Notes: a model not told the origin generated them from the letters alone. A stretch of DNA of 64,000 bases from Gluconobacter morbifer G707 (GCF_000234355.1 NZ_AGQV01000001.1:788501-852500), one strand, 5' to 3'. Numbered from the stretch's first letter, positions 1 through 8,615 are shown. Program-made: numbers and translations.

Positions 1-357
1 GGCGCCTTTCAGTCGGGCTGAATGCTGCCAGTGCACCGTAGGGACATTCAGCCTGTTGGCAACGAGTTGGCCCAGCAGGCTGGCGCGGGTCAGGGACGTC
101 CAGATCAGGTCTGGCTGAAACGCCTGAAGTTCACGGCTCAGCCAGCGATAGGCCGCGACATGGTCCTTCAGTGTTCCTGAACGGACTCTGACGGGGACGC
201 CGGCGTTTTCGAGAAGGGGAACAGCCAATGCGTCCTTTGGAGCCAGACCGAAGACCGTGACATCTCCTCCCCGGGCGCGGAGAAGGGCGACAATATCGGG
301 AATGGGCATCTGCGCCCCCCCGCATTCCACCGAATTGATGACGTAGGCGACTTTCAT
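1..357 (-). CDS. Glycosyltransferase family 4, N-terminal part (runs off window)
   Basis: The reading frame is open from an ATG at 357 to the left edge, giving 119 codons and no stop. The N-terminus (MKVAYVINSVECGGAQ) has the beta-strand and GGAx loop typical of GT-B family 4 glycosyltransferases, followed by a Rossmann-like pattern (DIVALLRARGG, VTVFGL). The family transfers a sugar from a nucleotide-sugar to a lipid or glycan at the inner membrane face. The ATG overlaps the TGA of the upstream nucleotidyltransferase by 4 bp, so this is the last visible gene of the six-gene operon starting at 5071. Substrate cannot be told from a fragment; lipid head-group glycosylation is inferred from context. 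Confidence 0.75.
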   Translation of the reverse strand, partial: MKVAYVINSVECGGAQMPIPDIVALLRARGGDVTVFGLAPKDALAVPLLENAGVPVRVRSGTLKDHVAAYRWLSRELQAFQPDLIWTSLTRASLLGQLVANRLNVPTVHWQHSARLKGA

Positions 358-1109
358 GCTGTCCGTCGTGCCAGAAGACGTTCGCTCAGTTCCAGATCGG
401 CTGGTTTGTCCACATCCACTGCTGCTTCTCCGTCGGCGAGGGGAACCAGACGGACCCTTGCATCTGTCAGGTGTTCGATCCGTTGGTACAGGGCCCTGGA
501 ATCCAGACGTCCCAGCAGGGCCCGGATCAATGTGCTCACCCCGAGCGTCAGGGCCATTTTCAGGGGATGCTTCCGGTTCTGTTGCAACTGCTTCCACAAT
601 TCCACGACATTCCGGGCCTTTGGCGTTCCCATCCAAAAAAGATTGCAGCCGGAAAACTGCATGTCAGACAGGTGGATATAAGTCCGTTTCGTGCCCGGGA
701 CGTCCCGCTCGACCGTGGAACGCAGGGCGACGGCTGCCGCAAGATCGCAGCCGGCCGTTCGGGAGAGAAATTCCGTAATCCATTCAGGCTTCAGAAGCGC
801 ATGGTCCGCAGTGGTGACTAGGCAGGGCGTTCCGATGCGTGCCAGGGCATCGGCCACGCTTTCACTCGGGGTTGAAGCGGATTTCAGGATTCGGGCGTCC
901 CCGGCAATGGCTTGGATGGCTTCCGGATTTTCAATGCTGATGGTTATTGGTCCCAGACCGGGCGTATGTCTCAGCGTCTCCAGCACGCGGGTAAGCATCG
1001 GCTGGCCGGCGACGCGCAGGAGCGCCTTGTGGGAAACCCCGCCAAGTCTGGCCAGAGGATCATCTTCTCCGTCTCGCGAGCCTGCAAGTACGAGAACCGG
1101 CAGTGTCAC
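354..1109 (-). CDS. Nucleotidyltransferase family protein (MobA-like GT-A fold)
   Basis: 251 residues. It opens with a strand and loop (VLVLAGSR) and then an HKALLRVAGQPML segment, which matches the N-terminal signature of NTP-transferase / MobA-like enzymes that activate sugars, alcohols or cofactors as nucleotide diphosphates. A TTADHAL segment near residue 98 sits where these enzymes place the metal-binding acid. The usual glycine-rich LAAGxGxRM loop is modified, so this is a divergent subfamily. The start overlaps the hydroxylase stop by 4 bp and its stop overlaps the glycosyltransferase start by 4 bp. I infer that it makes an activated head-group precursor for the neighbouring lipid enzymes; the substrate is unknown. 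Confidence 0.75.
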   Translation of the reverse strand: MTLPVLVLAGSRDGEDDPLARLGGVSHKALLRVAGQPMLTRVLETLRHTPGLGPITISIENPEAIQAIAGDARILKSASTPSESVADALARIGTPCLVTTADHALLKPEWITEFLSRTAGCDLAAAVALRSTVERDVPGTKRTYIHLSDMQFSGCNLFWMGTPKARNVVELWKQLQQNRKHPLKMALTLGVSTLIRALLGRLDSRALYQRIEHLTDARVRLVPLADGEAAVDVDKPADLELSERLLARRTA

Positions 1110-1906
1110 GCTGCGCGACTGCGATCTGAGGCCGGGCGGGCGCCGTCGGGACGGTCCTTGGGTGGGGCGCCCGTCAGGTCCATGACCCAGGGATAACGCT
1201 CGGCTTCCTTGACGTCATAGCCCAGATTAAAGACGTGTCTGCTGCGCTTCCGGTCGCGGCTTTCCTTATAGAAACTGCCGAAAAGCCGGTCCGGCACATA
1301 ATTTGTGATGCCGTAATTGCCGTCTTCGTCGTGAAAGTGGTGCAAGACGTGAAGCTGCTTGATATGCGACACCCATTTCCAGCGCGGCTTGTAGGCCAGA
1401 TGCTGGATGCAATGGAAAAACTCATAGATACAGGTCATCACGAGCGCCATGCACAGGGCAGAGAATGCGCCGCTCCAGCCGCCGATCAGAGCGCCGATGG
1501 GCATGGTTATGATGGCCATGGTGGGGATCGTGTTCAGGGGTGAGCCAAACAGTACATCCAGCAGGTGAGGGTCCTGATGATGGTCAAAATGGATGCGTTT
1601 CCAGAGTGCCGCGGTCCAGTGGTTACGATACAGCCAGCGGCCGTGCAGGATGAAACGGTGGATCAGGTACCAGACGAGTGGGTAGATCACGATCACCGCA
1701 GGAACGGGAATGGTCGTTGCCCAGAAACCGTGGGAGAGACGCAGTGCAGCGAAAGCCGTTGCGGCGATCAGCGCGAAATAAAGCAGAATAGTCGGGTACG
1801 TCAGGTAGGCATACCAGAGCTGCGGCAGGTTCATCTTGCCGAGATCGAAGCTTCGTCCGGTCCGGATCGCCGACATGTTGCCCCACGGGGCCTTGAACTT
1901 GCTCAT
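1106..1906 (-). CDS. Fatty acid hydroxylase superfamily (sterol desaturase-like) membrane protein
   Basis: 266 residues with hydrophobic segments near residues 35-55, 65-85 and 135-165. The histidine clusters of the membrane di-iron hydroxylase/desaturase superfamily are all visible: HRFILH, HFDHH, HCIQH and HVLHHFH. Such enzymes insert hydroxyl groups into acyl chains, sterols or sphingoid bases using O2. The start has a strong GGAGG ribosome site ending 5 bases before the ATG. It sits between lptG and a nucleotidyltransferase with 4-bp overlaps on both sides. Because serine palmitoyltransferase is encoded 5 kb away, 2-hydroxylation of the ceramide acyl chain or hydroxylation of the sphingoid base is the natural guess; this is inference. 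Confidence 0.88.
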   Translation of the reverse strand: MSKFKAPWGNMSAIRTGRSFDLGKMNLPQLWYAYLTYPTILLYFALIAATAFAALRLSHGFWATTIPVPAVIVIYPLVWYLIHRFILHGRWLYRNHWTAALWKRIHFDHHQDPHLLDVLFGSPLNTIPTMAIITMPIGALIGGWSGAFSALCMALVMTCIYEFFHCIQHLAYKPRWKWVSHIKQLHVLHHFHDEDGNYGITNYVPDRLFGSFYKESRDRKRSRHVFNLGYDVKEAERYPWVMDLTGAPPKDRPDGARPASDRSRAA

Positions 1907-3012
1907 TTTTCCTCCATCCGCAGGAGCCAGGTCAGTCCCAGAAGAATGCCCAGAACCGGTCCGACCATAACGGCCAGTGGCGCGGTCAGCGTCCCGGCAT
2001 TTCCCATCGCGGAAATCATCCCTTGCAGGATCACGAAACCCATCCCGGCCGCAAGGACATAGACGGGCAGCGGGTTACGAAGTCCTGCCCTGGGAGGGAT
2101 ATAGATCACTGGGAGCGTCAATAGAAGCATTACCGCAATATCTAGTGGCAGGACGAGTGTGCTGAAGAGTGCCATGCGATAGGTAGCGCGCGACAGGCTA
2201 GCCGGTGCACCTTTGTGAAGAATGGCGCTGATCTGGCCTGGTGTTACCGCGGCTCCGCTTTCGGAAAGGATCATGATCGTCGATGGAGTCGCGGGAATAT
2301 CGTAGTTGCTGTCGCCGTTCGTGACCTTCACGAAGGCCTGATCAGCCGACAAGGTCAGATCCTTCGCACCGGTCGGATGCCAGGTGCCGTTGGTATAGGT
2401 AAGGGTGTCGGCATGTTCCGTGCCGATCAGGAGGCCACCCGGATCACGGTGATAGATAGTGACGTCCCGCAGGAATGTTCCGCCCTGCGCGTAGCTGCCG
2501 ATCCGGACCAGTGTCGGCCCTGCCCGGAACCAGAGGACACGTTTTTCCTTGTTGTCCAGTTTATCGGCATCTGGGTCGGTTTTGTTCCACCAGGTGGCAA
2601 GGGCCTTTTCACTGGCGGGCACGACCCAGTATTGGGTGATCATCCCGGCACCACCCATGATCACCACAGAGGGAGCCAGCACTCTGAACAGCATGATGGT
2701 GGACATGCCTGCCGCGCGAAGGGCTGCCATTTCGCTTGAAAGGGTCAGCTGCGTCAGAAGGAACAGGGCCCCCATCATGAAGGCGAGGGGCAGGATGTCG
2801 ATGCTGATGACCGGCAGATGCAGGAGCGAAAACGTCAGAATCCCCCTGATTCCCAGATTGCGATCCAGAATGGGAGTCGTCTGCTCTAGGAGGGCCAGGA
2901 TTTCCATCAGCGCGGCGAGAACGCCGCCACAGATCACGACGCGTCCCAGAAGGGCGCGATTCAGCCATCGCAGGAGAACGAGGCGTGGTGTGTCGCTGGA
3001 GGGTGATGTCAT
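1903..3012 (-). CDS. lptG: LptF/LptG-family permease (LptG-like), YjgP/YjgQ domain
   Basis: 369 residues. There are N-terminal membrane segments near 22-42, 60-85 and 100-125, a periplasmic jellyroll-like middle (about 140-265), and three C-terminal membrane segments (about 280-365). The TLSSEMAALRAAGMS stretch after the second helix is the coupling region typical of YjgP/YjgQ proteins. In known systems LptF and LptG form the membrane part of the LptB2FG ABC machine that extracts LPS from the inner membrane. It overlaps the preceding LptF-like gene and the following hydroxylase gene by 4 bp each. This location differs from the usual alphaproteobacterial lptF-lptG-lptD-surA order, so it may be a second, specialised pair. 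Confidence 0.87.
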   Translation of the reverse strand: MTSPSSDTPRLVLLRWLNRALLGRVVICGGVLAALMEILALLEQTTPILDRNLGIRGILTFSLLHLPVISIDILPLAFMMGALFLLTQLTLSSEMAALRAAGMSTIMLFRVLAPSVVIMGGAGMITQYWVVPASEKALATWWNKTDPDADKLDNKEKRVLWFRAGPTLVRIGSYAQGGTFLRDVTIYHRDPGGLLIGTEHADTLTYTNGTWHPTGAKDLTLSADQAFVKVTNGDSNYDIPATPSTIMILSESGAAVTPGQISAILHKGAPASLSRATYRMALFSTLVLPLDIAVMLLLTLPVIYIPPRAGLRNPLPVYVLAAGMGFVILQGMISAMGNAGTLTAPLAVMVGPVLGILLGLTWLLRMEEK

Positions 3013-4166
3013 GACACAGGTCGCCGGATCAGTTTACGCCGCCGCCATGATCCGCGGGAACGACGCAGAAGGGTCGCAAGGCAGCCAATACAGAAAACTG
3101 CTTCCGGCACCCAGATGGCGGCCCAGATCTTCATGCGTCCGGTGGCGGCAAGACTGTGGCCGAATGTCAGAAGCTGGTCGAAGCCGAGAAGAATGACGGC
3201 GACCGTGATCAGCCCCCAGATGGAGCGCCGGCGCCGGCCATTGATGGCCAGTGCGACAGCGAGGGGCGGAATGAAGGGAATGGCAAGCGCACGGGCCAGC
3301 CGGAAGTCCATTTCCGCACGCAGAGTGCGATATTCCATCCCGGGAACGCCATGACGCAGGTCATGGGCCAGTTCGAACTGGGTCAGTTCTCGTGCGTCCG
3401 CCCCACGGGAGCGGAAAGTCGTATCCTTCTGTGGCCGGTCAATGATCCGGACCACATGCTCGAAATGGGTCACGGTCGGCTTGTGGCCCGGTGCTGCGGG
3501 GAAGGGGTCATCCACGATTTCCCCGTTCCACAGGTCAAGGCGCGTGCTGCGGGAGCGTTCGGAGATGGTGAGTGTACCCGTTTTAGCCGTGATGATATGG
3601 GCAACACCGTTCTTGTTCATCTCGCGGATGAAAACCCGGGCAAGCCGGGTTCCGGCATGCGTGACTTTATCTGCCGTCATGACGGCGGAATTTGACGTGG
3701 AAGCGAACATGCCGGCCTGGAGATGGGGGGCCCAGCCGGTATGTTCGGCAAAGTAGAAGCCTGCCCTGTAATCGTAGCGTGCCACGGGCTGGATATAGCC
3801 ATAGAGCAACATGCTGGCGGCGCTGAGCACAAGACCGACCAGCATGAAAGGGCGGGCGATGCGAATCAGGGAAACGCGGGCTGCCTGCAGGGCATCGATC
3901 TCATTGTTGTCGCTCATGCCGCGGATGGTCAGGAAAACCGCGATGCACAGGGCTGCAGGCAGGGCGATGCCAAAGTAATGGGGCAGGAGATCGGTTAGCA
4001 GCGCGATGCAGGTTGCGAGTGAACTGCCTGCCGAGGCCAGATAATCGAACAGGGCAAGCAGGCGTTCCAGCAGAAGAGCGACAAGCATGGCCGCCAATGC
4101 GACGAAGAAGGAAGGCGCCATCTGCCGGAGCAGATAAAGGTCAAGAATCTTCGCCTTCTGCTTCAC
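3009..4166 (-). CDS. lptF: LptF/LptG-family permease (LptF-like), YjgP/YjgQ domain
   Basis: 385 residues from a GTG at 4166. The GTG overlaps the metallophosphoesterase TGA (GTGA) and has GGAAGG upstream, matching the 4-bp coupling of every other junction in this operon; an ATG at 4190 is the alternative and adds 8 residues. The protein shows DLYLLRQMAPSFF at the start, helices near 10-35, 50-75 and 95-120, a periplasmic middle domain, and three C-terminal helices. The segment DNNEIDALQAARVS is the family coupling helix region. Partner of the following LptG-like protein. No lptB-type ATPase is visible in the window, so it would have to use an ATPase encoded elsewhere. Confidence 0.87.
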   Translation of the reverse strand: MKQKAKILDLYLLRQMAPSFFVALAAMLVALLLERLLALFDYLASAGSSLATCIALLTDLLPHYFGIALPAALCIAVFLTIRGMSDNNEIDALQAARVSLIRIARPFMLVGLVLSAASMLLYGYIQPVARYDYRAGFYFAEHTGWAPHLQAGMFASTSNSAVMTADKVTHAGTRLARVFIREMNKNGVAHIITAKTGTLTISERSRSTRLDLWNGEIVDDPFPAAPGHKPTVTHFEHVVRIIDRPQKDTTFRSRGADARELTQFELAHDLRHGVPGMEYRTLRAEMDFRLARALAIPFIPPLAVALAINGRRRRSIWGLITVAVILLGFDQLLTFGHSLAATGRMKIWAAIWVPEAVFCIGCLATLLRRSRGSWRRRKLIRRPVS

Positions 4167-5071
4167 GAGCCCATCCTTCCCGGCCGACACCAGGATGCCC
4201 GTTCACTGACGGAGCCATCAACCCGGTGCCGGGACAGGTTTATGCGCCAGCCGGAGCCGTCACGATGAATGGCCAGATGGTTCCAGCAGGCCTGACGCTG
4301 TGGCGTCGTGCTGGTCAAGGAGGCGGAAGCGACGCCCAGGAGCGGGATATCCGTTCCCGGGATGCGGGTCAGGGTTGCGTCATGGGAATGACCGTGCAGT
4401 ACGATTTCCGCTCCCGTCCGCTGGAAAAGATGCGCGACTTCCCGGGAATCCAGCAAGGATTTACGCCAGGGCACCAGTCCACGGCGGGGCGGATGATGAA
4501 TCATCACCACGCGACACAGGCCTTTTTCCCCTAATCTTTCCAGCAGTCGCTCCAAGCGGGTCCTCTGTCGGGCGCCGACGTGGCCACAGGCCATGAAGGG
4601 TGGGGTCGGAATGCCGGAATTGACGCCGACAACCGCGACATCATCATGAATGCGGACATAGGGGAATGTATCGGCTGCCCAAGGCCTCCACTGGGCCAGA
4701 CCCGTGGTTTCCGGCTGTTTTACCATGCAGTCATGATTACCTGGTATGACCATGGCGGGAGCGGGCAGGGTTCTGAGCCAGCGTGCTGCAGAGGCGAATT
4801 CAGCAGGTGTGCCGAAATTGGTCAGATCCCCACTGACGAGAATTCCGTCCACCCCCGTCTGTCCAATATCGCTCACCAGTGCTTCGCAGGTTGCGGCCAG
4901 ATGGACGTGTCTGCGGAATCTTTTCCAGGAAACGAGGCTGAGTGCACGTTTGTTCAGGATTTCCTGCCAGCGGACAGGAGGCGGCGGCAAATGGGGGTCA
5001 GAGATATGAGCCAGCGTGACAACGGACTTGCCCCGCGGAGAGGAAAAATCTGCGGGTTGGTCGTGGGACAT
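4163..5071 (-). CDS. Calcineurin-like metallophosphoesterase
   Basis: 302 residues with the full metal-binding motif set of the superfamily in order: SDPH near residue 24, GDLT near 81, GNHD near 111, HHPP near 193 and GHSH near 227. These ligate the two metals that hydrolyse phosphomono- or phosphodiesters. There is no signal peptide, so it should act in the cytoplasm. It is the first gene of the six-gene minus-strand operon and starts about 50 bases from the divergent lipid kinase. In this setting a lipid phosphate or a CDP-type lipid or nucleotide is a plausible substrate, but the sequence does not fix it. Confidence 0.85.
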   Translation of the reverse strand: MSHDQPADFSSPRGKSVVTLAHISDPHLPPPPVRWQEILNKRALSLVSWKRFRRHVHLAATCEALVSDIGQTGVDGILVSGDLTNFGTPAEFASAARWLRTLPAPAMVIPGNHDCMVKQPETTGLAQWRPWAADTFPYVRIHDDVAVVGVNSGIPTPPFMACGHVGARQRTRLERLLERLGEKGLCRVVMIHHPPRRGLVPWRKSLLDSREVAHLFQRTGAEIVLHGHSHDATLTRIPGTDIPLLGVASASLTSTTPQRQACWNHLAIHRDGSGWRINLSRHRVDGSVSERASWCRPGRMGS

Positions 5072-5120
5072 GAGAGGAACAGGGCCTTGTCAATCTTGGG
5101 GCCAGTCTCAAGGGGAACCC

Positions 5121-6149
5121 ATGTTCTGGCGGGAGCATCATAGCCATGCTAGACCCGCCCGCATAGCACCGAACGTGAGACTGAAGAATCCCCCCATAGT
5201 GCGACTTGCCCTGATCCATAATGCCCGAAGCCGCAAAAATCTGCGCAACGGTTCCGTCTTTGCTGCCGAAGCGGCGGCGTTTCTGGGCGAAAACTTTGTT
5301 CCTTCCGACAGTCGGGAAGGAACAACGGAACACGTTCGCCAGCTCTATGAACGTGGTATCAATACCATAGCGATTGATGGCGGAGATGGCACGGTCAGTA
5401 CGGCGCTGACGGCCATTGCCCGGGCCTATCCTCCTGACCGTCTGCCTGACATCGTGGTGCTGGCGTCCGGCAATACCAATCTGATCGCTGGTGACGTCGG
5501 GTTTGGTCTGCGCGGGCGGGAGGCGCTTCAGCGTCTGCGGCAGGACGTGCCTCTGCGCTCCGGAATGAGAACACCGATCCGTCTGTCCTGGCCGGGCAGC
5601 GACCGTCTGCCAGTTCTGGGGCTGTTTGGCGGATGTTCGGGCTATGCCCGGGCGGTACGGATTGCCCACTCTCCAACGATACTGCGTTTTGCGCCGCACG
5701 ATCTGGCCGTTGGCATCACGCTGCTCAGTACGGTTGTCAGTCTTCTCTTCCGGTCCAGTCGCCGGAAATGGCTCAGCGGGGACGAACTGCGTATCGAAAC
5801 GGGTGGTCATGTCTATGATGGCCGCAGCTTCATGTTCCTGACGACAGGGCTTGCCCGCCTGTCGCACCGGATCTGGCCCTTCTGGGATGCGGAACCGAAT
5901 GTGGAAGGGCTACGTTATCTGGATGTGAGTGCCTATCCTGAAAGTCTGGCCCGGGCCACGATGGCTCTGCTCTGCGGTCGCGCGCCCCGCTGGCTCCGTC
6001 TTCATCCGGATTATGTAAGCGGCCGTACGGATGACATGCTGCTTAGAACGGAAAGTGATTTCGTTCTGGATGGAGAGGTTTTCACGGCTCTTCCCAATGG
6101 TCTCATCCGTCTCGAACGTGCCCCGGCCTTCAGGTTTCTCCATGCCTGA
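5121..6149 (+). CDS. Diacylglycerol/sphingosine kinase-like lipid kinase (DAGK catalytic domain)
   Basis: 342 residues from the ATG at 5121, preceded by AAGGGG; the frame is open further upstream (5016) but that part overlaps the divergent gene. The DAGK domain motifs are present: NARSRKN at the first loop, AIDGGDGT for ATP binding, and VLASGNTN in place of the usual PxGTxN. The C-terminal half (from about 180) is a beta-rich lipid-binding region ending in DGEVF, also typical. The family phosphorylates diacylglycerol, sphingosine or ceramide. It is followed with an 8-bp overlap by the nucleotidyltransferase-fold gene. Given the spt cluster next door, ceramide or a long-chain base is a candidate substrate (inference). 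Confidence 0.83.
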   Translation: MFWREHHSHARPARIAPNVRLKNPPIVRLALIHNARSRKNLRNGSVFAAEAAAFLGENFVPSDSREGTTEHVRQLYERGINTIAIDGGDGTVSTALTAIARAYPPDRLPDIVVLASGNTNLIAGDVGFGLRGREALQRLRQDVPLRSGMRTPIRLSWPGSDRLPVLGLFGGCSGYARAVRIAHSPTILRFAPHDLAVGITLLSTVVSLLFRSSRRKWLSGDELRIETGGHVYDGRSFMFLTTGLARLSHRIWPFWDAEPNVEGLRYLDVSAYPESLARATMALLCGRAPRWLRLHPDYVSGRTDDMLLRTESDFVLDGEVFTALPNGLIRLERAPAFRFLHA

Positions 6150-7116
6150 TGCACTCGAACAACGCCTGATTGGTGAGCTGACAACGGCCGTTGATCCGGC
6201 CGTCGTGGCGTTCGCGCACAACCTGGCCCAGTCCATGCCGGCGCCTCCGCTGGGTGTTCTGTTCTATGGCTCCATGCTTCGGTCAGCTGATCCTGACGGG
6301 ATTCTCGATTTTTATATCATCACGGAGACGGCACGGGATTTTCCGGGCGGTTTTCTGGCCCGAGCTGCCAATCGCCTGCTACCTCCCAATGTCCGTTACG
6401 CGGAGTTCACAGCGTCCGATAACCGTATCCTGCGGGCCAAGATTGCGATTTTGTCCCGAGCTCAGTTTGCAGCGCGAACCAGTCTGGCGTCACTGGACAC
6501 CACGCTCTGGGCACGTTTCTGTCAGCCGGCTCGGCTGATCTGGGTCAGAGGGCCGGAAGCCGCTGATGCACTGCTCGACCTGATTGCGCGCTGTGTAACC
6601 ACGGCAGCCTGCTGGAGCGCCTTGCTTGGAGAGCCGCGCATGACGGCGCTCGGTTTCTGGCGGACGCTTTTTGCCCAGACCTATGCCTCTGAACTTCGTG
6701 TCGAAAAAAAAGGCAGGGGAAACAGTCTATTACAAGGACAGGAGGCGCGTTACGCTGCGCTGCTGGCCCTTGGATGGGCGAGGGCACATCTTCAGTTTTC
6801 CGCAGACGGACAGCTGTTGGAACCCGTGATTCCACGGGAACTGCGTCTGAAAGCGGTACAGCGCTGGCAGCTTGTCCGGCGAACGGGTCAGCCGCGGAAT
6901 GTCATGCGGTTGCTGAAAGGAGCCTTCACATTTGAAAACGGCGCGTCTTACCTCGCCTGGAAAATCAGGCGGCATACCGGTTTTGATCTGAGGCTCTCAG
7001 CGTTTGAACAACGTCATCCGCTTCTGATGCTGCCTGCGCTTCTCTGGCGGGCACGGAAGCTCTGGAACCGCCCTCAGGATGGTATGGTTCCAGAAAAGAA
7101 AAACGGGACACAATAG
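6142..7116 (+). CDS. Uncharacterised nucleotidyltransferase-fold protein
   Basis: 324 residues. I do not recognise a named family with certainty. Near residue 40 the motif YGSMLRSADPDGILDFYII fits the Pol-beta-type pattern (G-S, then 9 residues, then D-x-[acidic or aromatic]) used by nucleotidyltransferases to bind NTP and metal; only one clear acidic residue is visible in the D-F-Y triplet. The rest is alpha-helical with no signal peptide, and a basic C-terminus (KIRRHTG, WRARKLWNR) could contact membranes. It overlaps the lipid kinase by 8 bp, so the two are probably cotranslated. A role after lipid phosphorylation, such as activating the phosphorylated lipid with a nucleotide, is possible but unproven. 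Confidence 0.6.
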   Translation: MPDALEQRLIGELTTAVDPAVVAFAHNLAQSMPAPPLGVLFYGSMLRSADPDGILDFYIITETARDFPGGFLARAANRLLPPNVRYAEFTASDNRILRAKIAILSRAQFAARTSLASLDTTLWARFCQPARLIWVRGPEAADALLDLIARCVTTAACWSALLGEPRMTALGFWRTLFAQTYASELRVEKKGRGNSLLQGQEARYAALLALGWARAHLQFSADGQLLEPVIPRELRLKAVQRWQLVRRTGQPRNVMRLLKGAFTFENGASYLAWKIRRHTGFDLRLSAFEQRHPLLMLPALLWRARKLWNRPQDGMVPEKKNGTQ

Positions 7117-7153
7117 AAAAGCGCCGGACAGACCAGCCTGTCCGGCGCTTTTC
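7116..7153. terminator. Bidirectional rho-independent terminator
   Basis: Perfect 16-bp inverted repeat (gaaaagcgccggacag / ctgtccggcgcttttc) with a 6-base loop. It begins at the last base of the TAG stop and is flanked by A- and T-rich ends. It lies between the convergent ends of the NTase-fold gene and spt and can serve both strands. Confidence 0.9.
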
Positions 7154-7170
7154 TTGCATCGAGTAGAAAA

Positions 7171-8364
7171 TCAGAGCCCGAATTCTCTGGCCAGTTTGCC
7201 AAACACGTCAACGGCCTGATCAATTTCCCGTGCTGAATGCGCTGCCATGACCGAACAACGCAAAAGAGGCCTGTTATCAGGCGTGGCCGGGGGAAGGGAG
7301 AGGTTGACGTAAACCCCATGCTCCAGGAGGGCGTTCCAGAATGCGACGGCCTGTTCAACGGTTTCAAGCGTGACAGCCACAACCGGAGAAACGTGGGAAC
7401 CTGTGCTGAGACCTGCGTCCTGCAATCCCTTGTGAAGCCTTGCGGAATTTTCCTGAAGGCGTGTCCTCAGTTCGGGATGTGCCTCCATTTCATCCAGCGC
7501 AGCAAGGGTTGCTGCGATGATCTCGGGAGGCAGCGAAGCCGTGAACATATAGGGCCGGGAGCACAGACGCATGAGGTTCACGCCATCATGGTCCGTAACG
7601 CAGTATCCTCCGACCGTACCCAGGGATTTGGAGAAGGTGCCGACCACGAAATCGATCCCGTCCTCGCAGCCCTGAAGCTCAGCAACACCACGGCCATGCT
7701 TACCCAGAACCCCGAAGGAGTGGGCTTCATCGGCCATCAGATAAGCACCATGGCGCTTCTTGATGTCGACGAATTTGTCCAGCGGGGCGACATTCCCCGT
7801 CATGGAATAGATACCTTCGGCGATGATGAGTTTGGCGCCCTGATGATCTTTGACGCGGCTCAGACGCTTTTCCAGGTCGGCAGGATCATTGTGACGAAAG
7901 CGGATGACCTGTGCTCCGGAGAGCTTGGCGCCGTCATAGATGCTGGCGTGGCTGTCTGCATCCAGGAAAAGGATGTCATTTTTGTTCACGAGGGCGGAGA
8001 TGGTACCCAGATTGGCCTGATAGCCGGTCGAGAACACCATGCAGTGCTTGCGATGGAAAACCTGTGCCAGGCGCTGTTCAAGCTGCTTGTGCAGGCCGAA
8101 CGTACCATTGGCGATCCGTGAGCCGGTTGTACCGACACCCATGGTGCGCGCCGTTTCGATGGCGGCATCCGCAGCGTGTTTCGACTGGCTCAGGCCAAGA
8201 TAGTTGTTCGTTCCGAACAGGAGCGTCTCACGTCCTTCAATGATGCCGACAGTAGCCGACAGGGGATGGTCAATGACGACTTCGAATGGATTGCGCGGGA
8301 AATGCGCGGTCAGCCCGTCATAAGCTGCACGCAACGCGGCATGCTTGGCGAAAATGTCAGTCAC
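7171..8364 (-). CDS. spt: Serine palmitoyltransferase (alpha-oxoamine synthase)
   Basis: 397 residues, the usual length for the soluble bacterial enzyme. It condenses L-serine with an acyl thioester to give 3-ketosphinganine, the first step of sphingolipid synthesis. The PLP lysine is K246 in GTFSKSLGTVGGY; D212 and H215 lie in ADEAHSFG, and H139 (DADSHAS) is the residue that stacks on PLP in this family. KBL and BioF are relatives, but the downstream position after its own ACP and acyl-AMP ligase matches the characterised spt-acpR-aasR arrangement of Caulobacter. Its ATG overlaps the ACP stop by 4 bp, which suggests coupled translation so that carrier and enzyme are made together. Confidence 0.9.
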   Translation of the reverse strand: MTDIFAKHAALRAAYDGLTAHFPRNPFEVVIDHPLSATVGIIEGRETLLFGTNNYLGLSQSKHAADAAIETARTMGVGTTGSRIANGTFGLHKQLEQRLAQVFHRKHCMVFSTGYQANLGTISALVNKNDILFLDADSHASIYDGAKLSGAQVIRFRHNDPADLEKRLSRVKDHQGAKLIIAEGIYSMTGNVAPLDKFVDIKKRHGAYLMADEAHSFGVLGKHGRGVAELQGCEDGIDFVVGTFSKSLGTVGGYCVTDHDGVNLMRLCSRPYMFTASLPPEIIAATLAALDEMEAHPELRTRLQENSARLHKGLQDAGLSTGSHVSPVVAVTLETVEQAVAFWNALLEHGVYVNLSLPPATPDNRPLLRCSVMAAHSAREIDQAVDVFGKLAREFGL

Positions 8365-8615
8365 GCCTGGTTGGCTTTCAGCGTATGCAGGCAGACGGCC
8401 AGATCATTGATCGTCCGGATATCAGCCAGTTTGTCGAGCGGGACCGAAACGTCAAGTTCGTCTTCGATTTCCATGACGAAATTCATGACGGCAAGGCTGT
8501 CGAATGCCAGATCTTCGACGATCTTGCTGTTGCCATCGATGTCCCGGGGAACTTTCGGATTGGCAAGCAACTTGTCGATGATCATCTGCGAAATGGCGGC
8601 GACACTGTCAGTCAT
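8361..8615 (-). CDS. Acyl carrier protein (AcpR-like, dedicated to Spt)
   Basis: 84 residues, acidic, with the phosphopantetheine attachment motif FDSLAVMNFV; the serine is residue 40. The DSL context and the helix that follows are standard for ACPs. It lies between the acyl-AMP ligase and spt and overlaps spt by 4 bp. In Caulobacter an equivalent ACP (AcpR) is charged by the ligase AasR and donates the acyl chain to Spt; the same job is inferred here. It is not the fatty-acid-synthase AcpP, which normally sits beside fabF/fabG. Confidence 0.9.
   Translation of the reverse strand: MTDSVAAISQMIIDKLLANPKVPRDIDGNSKIVEDLAFDSLAVMNFVMEIEDELDVSVPLDKLADIRTINDLAVCLHTLKANQA

Noticed and set aside
4998..5867. 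289-residue minus-strand frame opposite the lipid kinase
   Set aside because: Low-complexity antisense reading; the plus strand carries the DAGK motifs.
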